The notes under the pieces were generated by a model. It did not search any database. It worked only from the letters and a program-made list of their open reading frames with translations, and was not told the DNA's origin. A DNA stretch of 64,000 bases from Takakia lepidozioides (Eukaryota; Streptophyta; Takakiopsida; Takakiales; Takakiaceae). The stretch spans positions 35,569,053-35,633,052 of the forward strand of contig CM060732.1 of assembly GCA_030704615.1 (NCBI GenBank), read 5' to 3'. How positions within the stretch are numbered: position 1 is the stretch's first letter; every line of letters begins with the position of its first letter. The position numbers and the translations under genes were made by a program. This document shows positions 38,389-50,699 of the stretch, in pieces.

Positions 38389-39227
38389 CGTACATGTACA
38401 GTGGAGGGCCGTTCAACATTACCATTCTAAGGGCTTCATCCTAAGTTATGTCTGCGAGAAGTGAGGCGAGAGATGCACGTCACTCACCATGGGATAACCC
38501 AACAGTGGATCCCGGTCGTTGGCAAGCAAATGCAATTTGGCAGTTTCCACAAATTGGAGTCGACCCCCATAGCAGTCGTTGCAGGGACACATTATCTTTG
38601 AAATACCCAGTCTAGTTGCACGTCGTTCCTCGATTTGCCAAAGTCATGCGTCAGTGTGGGGCACCGCAGTGCGGCGCCGGGTGTTTCTAGTTCCGGCCTC
38701 TCTCATCCCCCACGAAACGCTTCTGGGTTTGGCTAGTTTTTGAAGTGGGAAGTCAGCGAGTGCTCGGATGTGGGGAACCTACGTTTGTGCTTGCAGGCGT
38801 TGGAGTATTCGTATGGCGGGTCCACCTCTCCTCTGTTTCCTACATGCGCTCCTTCTATTGTTTGATCAGTAGCTCATGGTAGTCTTGTTTGAGGTCGATT
38901 ACTGCGATTTGAGCGACGAGGAGGAACCCGCCATGGCACAGACACGCAAGGCCTCTACACCCGACACCCCTCCACGCACTGCCTACGGAAAGAGCGAGAG
39001 AGACGCATAGCGGCCAACAAGGAGACGTTGGCTCAGCTGAACATTGGGAGCGTTGCGCGCAGGTGAGCAGATCACCCTTGTCCTTAGTATGCATGCTATA
39101 CAGGTAGTGAGTAGGGGTTTCCCACCACATTAGCCTACTGCTTTTCCCTCCCATAGGTTTCATGGTGATGGCACTTTCACGATCACCTTTTGTTTAGGGC
39201 AAGATTCACACAGGGTTTTGGAAATGT

Positions 39228-42200
39228 GTGCGCAGCATAGCTAGGAGTGTACAACGGCCGACTAAGAGCTCCAAAGTTGTGTGGAACGGGCCTCCTCGAC
39301 AAAGTGGGTGCTTGAAAGAACTAGAATTACCTTCGATGGCGGAGGAAGAGCCCGAGACTCCCCAGTCGGTGGGCTCTGAGGCAGAGGAACTCGACGAGTG
39401 TGATCAGGAGCTCGATGAGGATTACAACATAGATGACGACGACGATTCGGAGGAGGAAATGCACGAGGACATAGAGGAGGACGAGGATGGAGATGATGTG
39501 GACAAGGTATCGGATTTGGAGAACTACATCAGTGGTGCATGTGGACTGACCGAGCCTCCTAATACAACGCATGCTCCGAGGGCACCAAAACGGCCAGCTC
39601 CTCTTCCACGAGAGGTAAGTGGGCATTTGCTGTACTGATTTCTTAGGTTTGTGGCAGGATTTGCATCTTCTTATTTGTTTCTCCTTTTGGTCCCCGCAGT
39701 TTTTTCCATTTTCCACTAGCAGGATGAAGCACCACTTTCTTGCCCTCTATACCTCATGATACAAGGGTTTATCTACTGTCTATTCCTTGGAACCCAAATC
39801 TGTTATTAAAGTCTTCTATACATTTTTCCATTTTGTGCCATGAGAAATGCAACTCTGCAGATTGCTGACTCCCTCACAGGAGGTTCAAACTTGTGATGGC
39901 CTGTCTTAATACCCAAAAAGCGCAAAGGGGGTTGTGGGAGGGAGGGACCTGCATATGTAGGGGGCTGCATATTGTGGTGTCTGCAACAAGAAAGAAATTG
40001 TAGTGGGAGAGGAGGAACCCCCAGGAGCACGATGGTAACCGCCTCATCAGCCAGCCATGTCCGAGAGGGGGCGCTCACGACTCTTCCTCCCCCATCTTCT
40101 TGCCCCCTCTATTGTCAAATGTTGATAATATGTGAAGCCATTATCAGCCATTATCATATTGTACTCTCATTGATATGTACGATGGTCATCGGGGCCAGAT
40201 TGTGCCTACAAGGGATTCCCCAAAGAACCCCGAAAGAGGGTCAAAACATACAAGGAGGACTTTCCCAGTGACGTTTGGCGTGTTCAATGGATCAGACCTA
40301 AATGCATTTTGGGTGCGATTTTTGCTGCATTTAGTGTATGTATATTATAGAGCGCGTTTTTTGTTGATGTATCCTACATGATGTTCATGCTTTATCTTCC
40401 TACATAACTCTTTCCCACATGTTGATTTGCAGGATCCAGTGAGAAAGAAGAAGGGAGTTGCTCCGGCAGGTGTCTTCAACCATCCCTCCCCACGTCTTCA
40501 ACCAACCCCGGATGGAGGAGGCCCTCCCTCCTTTCCACGTAACACTGGTGTGTTTTATCCCCCTGGCATTCAGAGGTATGCACAGTATGAACAACAGACT
40601 GCTCATGTTCCAGCCGCCCCTGAAATTCACCCGCCCTTTTCTCAGTTGTACAATGCAAACAGCCCGTCAGGGGAGAACCGGTCATGTGCAGTTCCGTGTG
40701 GGGCATTTCCGCAAACTGGGGAAGCACAACATGCTCCTGTTCAGCATGGGCACTACCACGAAGGTGTGTGGTACCCTCACCCCAACCCTCCCCCACCTGC
40801 GCATCCTCCCCAGGCAACGTATCCCAGAAGCCCCATGTATAGTGCGCCGTTGCTTGGCCCTTATTCCAGGTAGCCCATAGCTTCACCCAATTGCAACGCT
40901 TCGCGGCCTCTTCAATTCCCAAGCTCACCAGCTCCGAGCATAGGTTATGTTCCTGCCCACCCCACACCCCACGTTGGTGCGTGGCAGGGTTCATGTCCGC
41001 CCGAAGGGCCCCATGTTGCAGGTTGTGAGGGAGGAGAGGAGGCCCGTGATTCCAATATGACTCCAGATGCGCAACATTTGACTGGCAAGGACAGAGCCAA
41101 TTTCTTGAGCAAGGCAAGGAGAGTAGCACGGAGAGGGTTGAAGGAAACGTCTTGTGCAAATGTAGCTGTTGGGCAAAAGAGATTCATAGTTGCGTGTGGC
41201 AAAAAGGGCCCATGCGGGGATGCACGGAATGACAGGCTGGCAGCCCTGCGAGGGCAATGCCAACGTGTGTTGGACTGTTCTGTGCCCATCCATCTTCAAC
41301 CTCAAAGTCTGATTGATGAGGTGGGTGAACTATTAGCAGATGATTGGGAATATTTACCTCCTGGGATAACTGGCGCCCAACTTCGAACTGAGATTGGAGG
41401 CGTCATTAGATACCAGCGCATCAAACTGTTTAGAAAAGTGTACTCCCGTGGCAAACCTAAGCCCCACTATGTTGCGGACAAGACTTGGGCAGAACTTGTG
41501 AGGCATTGGAACACGCCCGAATGGCAAAAGAGTCGTGATAATGGCAAGCATGCACGGGGGCATGTTGGTGCCCCTTCGAGATCTGGACGCAGTGGCCTTA
41601 GCGGCGTTGAGGAACGTCTGGTAAATCTGCTTGTCTCATGACATTGCCAATATATTCAGGTAGTGAGGTGTCTTGTCATATGTATCTTACTCTTAGAGGA
41701 TGGCACTAATATTCCCATATCCTGTCCATGTGTAGGCTAAGACAAGTGGTCGTCCTCCACTTCTATCCAGTTTGATCTATCCAGTTTGATCTGCTTAAAT
41801 CCCCTCCTCCAAACTGTTTATGTTCTCCTGTCTGGTGCAGGAGCAACTTACCACGCATGCAAGGCAGGCGGAAGAAGCCTTTTTGGTATGGAGGGTGATT
41901 CTGACCTCTACAACACAGTGCTCCTCCCCCTTTTGTCTGGCTCCACTTCAGGCACACAGACTGATCGGATTCATATTCGAAATGATGACGATCCCGAAGA
42001 TAAGCAGGTCGACAACGACTTTTCATGTGAGTAAGTGCTAAACCCTCTTTGGGAGTCATACTCAATTTCTCGATAACATCAAAGTTACAGTAATAACTTT
42101 TTCAGGCTGTCTTTCAGGAAAGCCAGCGGTGGATCTTCAGGAGATACAGTCATTTCTGGCGAGTCTGTTTTCGACAGCCCCCTTTCCAATTTTCTGCTCC

Positions 42201-44340
42201 CTGTTTATGCCGAAGCAATGGCACTTCACGCGTCCGAGTCCCTATCCCCTGACTTTTTAGTGGCCAGCCGTAGGTGTATTCCGCGTGGATCCGGTGTTCT
42301 AAAATACTTAGACTTAGATGCAGAGGAAGAGGGGATACATTGTACTGACTCTGAGTCAGACTGAACTGTATTCTTTTAATATTCATTTTCATATTATCTG
42401 GAAACGTTGAATCCCCTTACTCTACCGTAGTTGTTCCTTTAGAACAAATAATAATCACAGAATCAACTTTCGTTTAAATTGCTATATGTATGAATCCATC
42501 TCACAAACCTTCCTGACTCTTCTCATATCCATTGTGCATTCATCTACACTGTATTCATGCGTGCTCCATTCATGAAAGCTTCCTTTGTACAACATCCATT
42601 GTACATTCATCCTCTGTACTCTTTAATCCACCCCACAAACCTTCCACACTCATTTCATATACTTTGTGCATTCGTCAAAAGATTTGGTCATGCATCTTCC
42701 TGTCATGAATTTTTGTCATTGCTCAACATCCATTATACATTCATCCATTTTACTCTTATCCATCCGTCATTCATCCATCTACATAGATTTTTCAAACTCA
42801 TCCATCTGTTTATCATCCAACTGTACATTCATCCATCATTTATTCAATGCCTTTTATTATGTCGTCCAGCTTGTTTCCGCGGTAAAGGGTGCCAATCCGC
42901 GGGAATACACTCCACTTCTTTCTGGGTGCGTGGTGACTCGGCCTCCACGTGTGATGACGTGGACTGAGACCCGTGACGTGGCATTTGCGCAAGGTGACGT
43001 GGCATGAGCGCAGTCGCGCTCACGCGCTCACGTGACCAGGCTCACGCCGAGGCATCCCTGTCCAACAAATTACCTCGCATGGCTAGTGCGATAGATGTAT
43101 TGAATCGTATTTGCACTCTTTTTGTGGCAGGGCCTTGGAGCATTGGCTTCTCGGCTTGATGGCTTGGAAGGATGGAAACATACAATGGAGGCCAGCTCAA
43201 TGGAGCACAAATTGGAATTGCAGGTAGTGAAATCCATGTTTGCCGCTGCAGTATCTAAGACAGACAAGTTCAACATGGCATTGGCGGCGAAGCTCGGTTT
43301 GGACCTGCCGAGGGATGAATCTCCATCAACATCAAACATTGTGTGTGAGTTGTCGCCCCCTGTTCATGGTGTTGTCCCACCTGCGACTACTGTGGAAATG
43401 ACAAGTACAGGTGAGCAGTCTCCTAGCTGTGGAGGCAGTGGACAAAGGAAAGGGGGCAGTATTGTGGAAGAAGATGCCACAGGTGAGGACAAAGTTCAGA
43501 ACACGGCATGTGACGATCCTTGCCTTAATTATGGTGCCAATGATGACCTATCCCCCTTATTGAGAAGGGAGTGCCTGTACTGGAGGATCACACCGGCAGT
43601 GAACTTAGACAGAGTGCCCAAGACATAGGGGCAGGGGCTAAGGGCACAGGAGTGGTTATTGTTGGGGCAGGGAAGAACATTGATTCAACAACAAAATTGG
43701 CCGTTGTACGGAAGGTAAGTACTCGTGTTCCTATATTCTTGTGCTGTTCCAAGTCGATTATGCAATACCTGCAGGCCGTTCATGACTTCTGTGTACATGT
43801 GTGGGTTTCTATTGATTCAGAAGCCACCAAAGGAAATTGTTGCGGTGAATATGAGGAAGAAGTCCGCAAGACTTGCTGCCAGCAACGTTGATGGGAGCCG
43901 TATGGGAAGCTTCAAAGCGCCGACACCTGTTGTAAGTTTTCATTCGTGGAAGTACATCCGTATTTTGTTTGTAGGGCTATATGATGGCATCTCGCGTTTT
44001 CCCTGTCCATAACTGTTGCATGTGCATAACAAATGACAAGGGCACACATTGGTGGTGTTGGCTGTCCCAGTTTCAGGTTGGTGACAAGGTCACAATGTTT
44101 GACCCCAATGCACCCAAACGGAAGGCAGGCGTGGGCCATATATTGGGCATGTCGACTGACTGGCTGGCTTATGTTGTTCATGCCGATTATCATGTTGTCT
44201 CGGTTGAATCAGTACATGGGGCAGATGTTGCTCTACCATACCCCAACAATGATGTTAGGCCTCCCATTGTGATGCTCAGTGACACTGTAGGCAGCACGGC
44301 CCTGTGGTCTGCCAAGTTCCTCAAACTGACCCGAACATGA
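39228..44340 (+). CDS. TNPA-like CACTA gene, multi-exon
   Basis: Exon blocks in order are as follows. 39228-39638 is very acidic (DEDYNIDDDDDSEEEMHEDI) and ends at a GAG/GTAAGT donor. 40427-40873 is Pro/His-rich. 41057-41641 reads LTGKDRANFLSKARRVARRG, KTWAELVRHWNTPEWQKSRD and NGKHARGHVG, resembling the plant transposase_24 family. 43122-43628 is a short helical Ser-rich part. The last exon to 44340 reads GDKVTMFDPNAPKRKAGVGH, VALPYPNN and VGSTALWSAKFLKLTRT, typical of the C-terminus of CACTA second proteins. These bind subterminal repeats together with the transposase. Exon joins were not resolved, so the gene could be intact. Confidence 0.65.
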
Positions 44341-44929
44341 GGTTGTGGGGGATCCTCAATTTGAAGGCAATTTTGACTGAACGCCACTTCATATCGATTT
44401 CACCTTTTTTTCGTTATTGTGCGCATCAATGTAGGATTTGGGTACATTGTGGGGTTGTGATCAGCAGTGCAGACTCTGCAATACTTGCATGTTCAGACTA
44501 AACTTTATTTGGGCAATGAAGGGCGCACCCAACTTTGAAGCACCCTTGCATCTGGTCATTCTTTCTGTTGTTCTGGCCATGCTTAGTCAATTGTACATGT
44601 CATGAGCAGGTTGTTGCCGCAGTGCTTTGGAATTGTGTTTATGTATATGAGTCATATTTCACATGGACTGTGAAACTGACAGTGTGGACAGTATCACGAT
44701 TTGTGATATGATCATGATGCCTATGGAATAATTGTGCACACCATGACGTCACAAATATGTGAAATCAACCGTAGCTTGCCTGTGGCATCTTCCACATTTT
44801 TGTGGAATGACCTACAACATCAGCAGTAGAATATTTCAGACCCACTATGGTATGCTCCTGTGGCTATGTGGAATGACCTACAGTATAGGCAGTAAAATAC
44901 TACACACCCGCTCCATGCAGATTACGCCA

Positions 44930-45380
44930 CGTGCCGTCCTCTCCAAAATACACGCGTTGCCCATACCGTTGCCCACATGTCGTCAAGCCCAGGTAACAGG
45001 GTGTCGCATCATTTTCCCGTAGGTGTGGACAAGTCCACACCCTTTGTACGTTTAGGATCCACGTGGCGGTGTTTGCCACGGAACACGTGGCCCCCAAACT
45101 TGCTGAAGCTGTGAAAACAGCCAGTGGATGGTCTCACATCAAATGGCTTTTTTCACACCCACATGCCACGCCAGATGTCCACTCCACATAAGTGCACATC
45201 GCCTCTTTGTCTCCATACACGTGTTATCCCCACAAAAATACACGTGTTGCACACACCGTTGCCCAGATGTCGTGAAACCCTGGTGACAGGCAGTCGCATG
45301 GTTTTCCCGTAGGTGTGGACAAGTCCACACCTTTGTACATCTACGATCCACGTGGCGGTGTTCGCCAAAGCACACGTCGC
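44930..45380 (+). repeat. CACTA right subterminal direct repeats
   Basis: Two copies, about 300 bp apart, of a block with ACACGTGTTGC-type start, CCGTTGCCCA-ATGTCGT, TTTTCCCGTAGGTGTGGACA, AGTCCACACC and ATCCACGTGGCGGTGTT. The palindrome GTGTGGACAAGTCCACAC lies in both; similar GTGGA/TCCAC words continue to the terminus. Confidence 0.8.
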
Positions 45381-45560
45381 TCGTGGAAAAAGCCATGAAC
45401 CCCGTGAAAAAGGCCACCTGTGGATTCAGCCACCCGTGGACTTTTCCACAGGGCCACCCGAGAGCTAGACCGTCCACGGGGTGTCCGAAAGCACTCGTCA
45501 TTTCTTACACCCACGGCAGGTGTGGACTGGGGCGGATTCCACGGAAGAAAGTGTGAAAAA

Positions 45561-45592
45561 AGCCGTGGAAAAAGCCGTTTTTTCTTCTAGTG
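45561..45592 (-). repeat. CACTA right terminal inverted repeat
   Basis: Minus strand starts CACTAGAAGAAAAAACGGC, the same as the left end. ATG follows at 45593-45595. Confidence 0.95.
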
Positions 45593-45595
45593 ATG

Positions 45596-45713
45596 GAACC
45601 GTAGTTCGGTAACCAGGACCGGAGGCTCTTTTTGGAGCCTACCCAGATGCCAAAGCCGTTGTCAATATAGCGCTTAAGATAAAGCAGCTCTTGCTCCAAT
45701 GGGCACACGTACT
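45596..45713 (-). pseudogene. Penelope-like RT, motif C segment (family C)
   Basis: A 118-bp island of the PLE-C RT gene between the LTR element and the CACTA element. It reads VCPLEQELLYLKRYIDNGFG and IWVGSKKSLRSWLPNYGS. Motif C is YIDN instead of YIDD, so the second catalytic Asp is lost. It joins in frame to 61082 on one side and 32504 on the other. Confidence 0.9.
45709..45713 (+). repeat. LTR element target duplication GTACT (left)
   Basis: Same five bases at 61082-61086. Confidence 0.9.
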
Positions 45714-46824
45714 TGTCGCGCGGCTTTTACTCACCCATCCCTTTGCTATCCGAGGCGGAAACTCCAAGATAGAAGAGTTGGAAATCTCTAAGTACTCAGC
45801 CCGCGCAGAACAATCAGTCATGACCTACAGCTAGTGTATCATGGGGGTGTTTCCTATTTGTTTCCTTTTCCGCATTCATCTTAGCTACCTTACCATTGAT
45901 AATTAAGTATCAGTTTGCTTCATCAATTTATCGGTTTCCTTCACTCCTCCATTCAATCCACAGCTTCACTCAGATCTCTCTACACAGTGTGATTGTATCG
46001 TATAAGTATCAGATTATGATTTATCAGGTATCAGGCCGAAGCCATTGTGTCTCTATTCTCCTCTACAATATCCCTACAGCTTTGCATATAACAAGCATCT
46101 ACTAATCCTCTTTCCTCCTTCATCGTGCTCACCGACTTCCGCTCCCGTATGACTCCGAAATCCTCCTTCCCCGAATAATGATCATCATCCTAATCCCCGT
46201 TCTTCCCTTTATCCTCCTATCCGCGGTTCTAACCGTTTCCCTCTCTAACCGTCGTATGTGAATTAACATGTTCCTTCACAGGTGTTGTTCCCCACAGTCG
46301 TTCCCTGTCCTACTCTTCGTTCCCTATTATCGTGACAGCTGTGTCAAGCGGTGACTGGCTGTGTTTGGCTGTGTCGGGCTGTGACTGGCTGTGTGGTTGT
46401 GCCGGGCTGTGACTGGCTGTGTGGGCTGTGTGGGCTGTGACGACTGTGACGGGCTGTGTGGGCTGTGACGGCTGTGTGGGCTGTGTGGGCTGTGTCGACT
46501 GTGTTGGCTGTGTCAGGCTGTGACTGGCTGTGTCGGCTGTGTGGGCTGTGACGGCTGTGTGGGCTGTGTGGGCTGTGACGGCTGTGTGGGCTGTGACGAC
46601 TGTGACGGGCTGTGTGGGCTGTGTGGGCTGTGACTGTGACGACTGTGACGGCTGTGTTGACTGTGTGGGCTGTGACTGCTGTGTCGGCTGTGTGGGCTAT
46701 GTAACCCCCCTCTACAGTGCGCTGCTGTCACCCCTAAGGTTCCTGTTGGTCTCAGTCTGTGCAAAAATTAAGGGTACCCTACAGATCCCGTATAAGTGTC
46801 TAAGTCCCCTACAGTCCTCTAACA
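45714..46824 (-). repeat. 3' LTR
   Basis: Plus strand starts TGTCGCGCGGC and ends CTCTAACA. Contains a GGCTGTG-rich array at about 46340-46690. Confidence 0.95.
46340..46690 (+). repeat. GGCTGTG(T/A) low-complexity array in LTR
   Basis: Dozens of GCTGTG-based 6-9 bp units (GGCTGTGTG, GGCTGTGAC). The same array is at 60600-60950 in the other LTR with unit-number differences. Related GGCTGTG and CTGTGATAG units occur at 51090-51300. Confidence 0.9.
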
Positions 46825-46842
46825 TTACCCCTTCCCCCCTCA
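46825..46842 (-). promoter_or_regulatory. Polypurine tract
   Basis: Minus strand GAGGGGGGAAGGGGTAA directly before the LTR start TGTTAGAGG; primes plus-strand synthesis. Confidence 0.85.
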
Positions 46843-46862
46843 AAAAGCCGTGTCCTCACGGT

Positions 46863-49800
46863 TTACTGTTTCCGAGTAGCAAACCTTTGTGAGTGAGCAC
46901 CTTGTTGACGTTGAGAGTTTCGTGGTGGGCTGTGTGTACGAGCCCGAGGTCTGTCTCTGGTTGATGGAGATGGTTGATCACTACCTGGATAAGTGAGGCC
47001 TCCTGGAGGTTGATATCGAGGTAATCTTTCCGGCATAGGAGATCCCCTTTGTTTCTTCTCTTCCATCTGAATTGCATAGTCTTCTCCCATGTCAAAAGAA
47101 TTTTGTGAAGAAACAGTTGTATCAGAATCCTCATCGCCTCTCAGGTGTTTTAATTTTCGAACTTTTTGTGGAATCATCTGGGGCATACAATGTTGTCCTA
47201 CCATGTCTGGAAGTTTGCATTTTACAACCTGGTGTAACCGTTGAACAGCAAAATTGGTGTAGACACTGAGCTCCTTGTCTGTCCAGATGAGTGGGGTACC
47301 AATTACTGGTGCAGCGTGCAAGTATTTCCATGCGATATGTCCCTTATAGAAAATGTCATCAAGTCCGAATTTCTGTGTTGACAAATTGTTGCAGGCTGCT
47401 TGAAACCATGAACGAATTTGAGAATCCTTCTGTATCATAACTTTTGGGTCATATAGGTACATATGAGGTGGCACCGAAGGTAATACCCAATGATCTCCTC
47501 TGGAGTAACTTTGAAAGCGTGCTTGCATCTTTTGTTGCTCTATGTGGTAACGTATCAGAAAACAAGCAGCGTAGTATAGCCCGCACCCCATGACAATACT
47601 TGCTATTTCCTTGGTCTTGGTATAAATGAGTCCATGTACAACCTGGAAAGCAACCAATTCCCTCAACATGGTACCTGCCTCGTGCCAGTATTGTGCAAAG
47701 TGATGATCTTCAATATGTCGATTGTTTGGAAGAACTTTAGTCCTGGTTGCCACTGGCAGCCAAATACGCATGATTTGGTAGTAATGTGCGAATGACTGCG
47801 GAGGACTAAATTCTTTCCAAGCCAAATCCAACATGATGGGAATTTGGTTGAAGGGCATAATCATAGCCCTACTGTACTCCCTGGCAGCTGGAGTTTTAGG
47901 TGGGTTAAAAGCTGCATTGCCCCATACCTCCGGCTGTGGTGGCTGTGGTGTGGTTGTAGTAACCACAGGTTCAGCTACTGGTACACTGACCTGTTGTGGT
48001 GGTGGTGGTACTGGTTCCTGTACCATTGGCATCTCCTGCACCTCCTGTGAAGACTGAAAAGCCAGAGTTCTGGCTTGCAAATAAGAAGCCATTAGCTGTT
48101 CCTGAGGGATATAGACTCTTTGGTCGATGTTTGAAGTGAGGTCTTCCACTTGAGTCTGGATTCCGTCTACATCCTCTTGTAACTCTGCTATCCTACTATA
48201 GACATTGTCTATAGTAGTTGTGGCAATGTTCTGCACCTGCAGTCTAAGCTCATTCATCTCGCTTTGGGTGAGCTTCCGTGGGGCTTTGCCTTCTACTGGC
48301 CCTTGTGCTAACCAGACCTGCATAAGGCTGTTATCCACCAAGCTGCTTGTGGTTCCCCTGAGAGTTTGCTCCTCTCTTAGCTTATACAATTCCAACTGCT
48401 GTTGTAAAGCCTTCATGCGCTTCGCCTGTGGCTCAACAATTGCGCATAGGCAGCAAGTAGATTATTGGCTTCTTTCGAAGCCTTGTTACTGACCGCGATT
48501 TCATTTCTATTGGCCACGATGGTTTGTTGCAACTCCACGATGTATTTCTCATTCTCAGCTTCCATCTGCCTGTATTGCTTGAGAGTATCTTCATTGCGAC
48601 AGATTGTATTCTTCATATCGACAATGAGCTTCATGTGCTCCACATTCTCTTCTTCTGCCTTCGTACATTTTCCGCTTGACTGTTTATTTCTTTTGTTGAT
48701 TGGTCAAGCATAGTTGTAAATGTAGCGCATTGTATCGCCATCCTGTTATGCACTGTCTGCAACTCCGTATGTAGTGCATTCAGTTCTTGCAACTTGCTTT
48801 CATGCTGCACCTGCATTTGGTATAGCTGTTGCTTATGTGCTTCGTGCAACTGGTCTTGCGCGAGGCCTGCCTCAATCAATTGTTGCTTGGCCAATTGCAA
48901 AGCCATTTCTGTATTGGCCAAGTCCTGCTTCATCTTGAGAGTGACCTCTTCATCGACCTTGTTTGCACACTCAGTGGCAAGTCGAGCCTCAAACTCCTTC
49001 CTGAGTTCTTCTTTCAAGGCTGTCAATTGGGTAATTGGAACATGGGTTTTGACATAAGTCCCCAACAAATAAGTGTCCTGCCTATGGAACTCATCAGCAT
49101 TGCCTGTTGAGGGTCATCATGGTGAGGTTGCTGCTGTTCCTCCTGATCTTCAACAGTATGATGTCTCACTAACCATTCAGACCATTGTCCCACCGGATTT
49201 TCTTCCTGAACTACTTCATTTATGACCGGTGCTACAGTGTCATGGCCTTCCGCCTGTGGTACCTCCGACACAGGTGTGTGCATTATATGTACCTCAGGAT
49301 TTCTCTTGGGCAACTGTTGCACCTCTGGGATTTCTGTCTGCTTGACCAGACCAGAATATTCATAGAGAAGGTCCCCTTTCTCTATTTCTGCCACTATCTG
49401 TTCTGTAGTTGGAATATCTATCCCTTCACTTTCCAAATCAATTATTTCGGGTTGAGCTGCATGGATAACTTGTGACCTTGTGACAAGTCGTTCAAGTGGC
49501 TGTGTTGGCTGTGATGCAGAAGTAACTTCTTCCTCCCTCTCTGAAGGTCCTGCTTCCAGTAATAACATTCTTTTTTGCTGCTGTGCCCCTTCCTGGTCAT
49601 GAGCTTGGGAAACATTATCATGCGGAATCCGTGAAGCCAGTGGATCCGCCACTACAGTCTTTCCCTTCTCTGCCTCTTAGTCTCGGGTTGTGCTGCTAGT
49701 CCACCCTCACTGTGTGAAGAGCCTTGCTCTTCCATTGCAGTTGTTTCTGGCTCAAACACTCCCATTTCCTTCCTTTCTTGTGCATTAAGTATGCCAGAAC

Positions 49801-50535
49801 TAAGGATTATTTGAGCAATGATTGGCCAGACACTATGATAGGAGATTTTGCGGTAGTACCTTGTAATCTTTTCATCTCCTCTACCAGTGCGTTGTACATT
49901 ATGTCCGCCCATGGTACCTCTTGTCCCTTCAAGCCTTTGAGGATTTCCTCTGTGAAGGATCTGCTCAAATATTGTTGGTTCTGTTTCAGGGCAATCAGAA
50001 CGTTCAATACTTGGCCTATGTCTTTTAACCCTGGGTACACAGCTTTGGTACAAGCATAACCCTGAGTTTTAAAGAAACTCCCTTCTTGGAATAAATCCCC
50101 TATTTGCAGTCTTTCCCTGTGTTCCTCCACATACACATGACCTGCTGGCAATCGAAACAATTGCTGGAGGTATAGGGGAGTAATCATTAATTCAACTCCC
50201 TTCACCGTTGTTGTTCCTGTCTTTGGCTCAAAGTTCTGCAAAAATTGTAACATGTACTGTCTATGGTGTAGTGTCCAATCCATGTTTTGCAATCCTTCCA
50301 ATCTCAGCTCCTTCAGTATCTTTATTGCCTGTGGGGTAGCCATCGTTTGTTTCTGCAGAATTGTGGTGCTCTTCACCCTGATTTCCTCCATTCCTCTCAC
50401 TCTCTTCATCTTAGACTCACAGAACTGCTTTGGGTGTAACAACTGCAGGAATGCCTGTAGTGCACAAAGCAGAAACGTATGGTTGCCGCAGAAAGCTATG
50501 GGAATCTCTTGTAAGCCTGCGGGGCTTGCAAGCAT
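46863..50535 (-). CDS. Large extra coding region downstream of integrase
   Basis: Consecutive frames (50535-49807, 49652-49023, 49068-48631, 48643-48413, 48416-46863) make up about 1,200 residues if shifts are sequence errors. N-terminal part: AIKILKELRLEGLQNMDWTL, VKGVELMITPLYLQQLFRLP, resembling plant retrotransposon proteins of unknown function. Middle: acidic, then a long coiled coil (LATECANKVDEEVTLKMKQD, AELQEDVDGIQTQVEDL). C-terminal part: a globular region (LDLAWKEFSPPQSFAHYYQI, HFAQYWHEAGTMLRELVAFQ) and a Ser/Arg/Pro tail. It occupies the env position, but I see no signal peptide or transmembrane pair. Function unknown; a second structural protein is one option. Confidence 0.6.
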
Positions 50536-50699
50536 TGCTCAAGAGAAAAGCTCTGCTCTGTCGTTTCGTGTCTATGCCACTGCGTAAGTAATATTGCGAG
50601 CGTATAGTCTGTTAGTTCCTCCATAGTTTCCAAGTTATAGCATTTATGGCCTGTCCTGTCGAGACGCCCGTTACTCAGAACGACGCCGCCTCTTGCGCT

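Larger units (their letters stand above)
32505..45592. mobile_element. CACTA (En/Spm-type) DNA transposon, 13.1 kb
   Basis: Ends in perfect 32-bp inverted repeats starting CACTAGAAGAAAAAACGGC and is flanked by ATG duplications. It interrupts the PLE-C RT gene, which reads through in frame when the element and one ATG are ignored. It carries a TNP2-type transposase on the minus strand (34763-38388) and a TNPA-like gene on the plus strand (39228-44340). A repeated GTGTGGACAAGTCCACAC block lies in the right subterminal region. Confidence 0.93.

Noticed and set aside
46530-46892. Val/Trp/Gly-rich frame at the LTR and its His/Ser/Pro counterpart
   Set aside because: Translation of the GGCTGTG array in the LTR.
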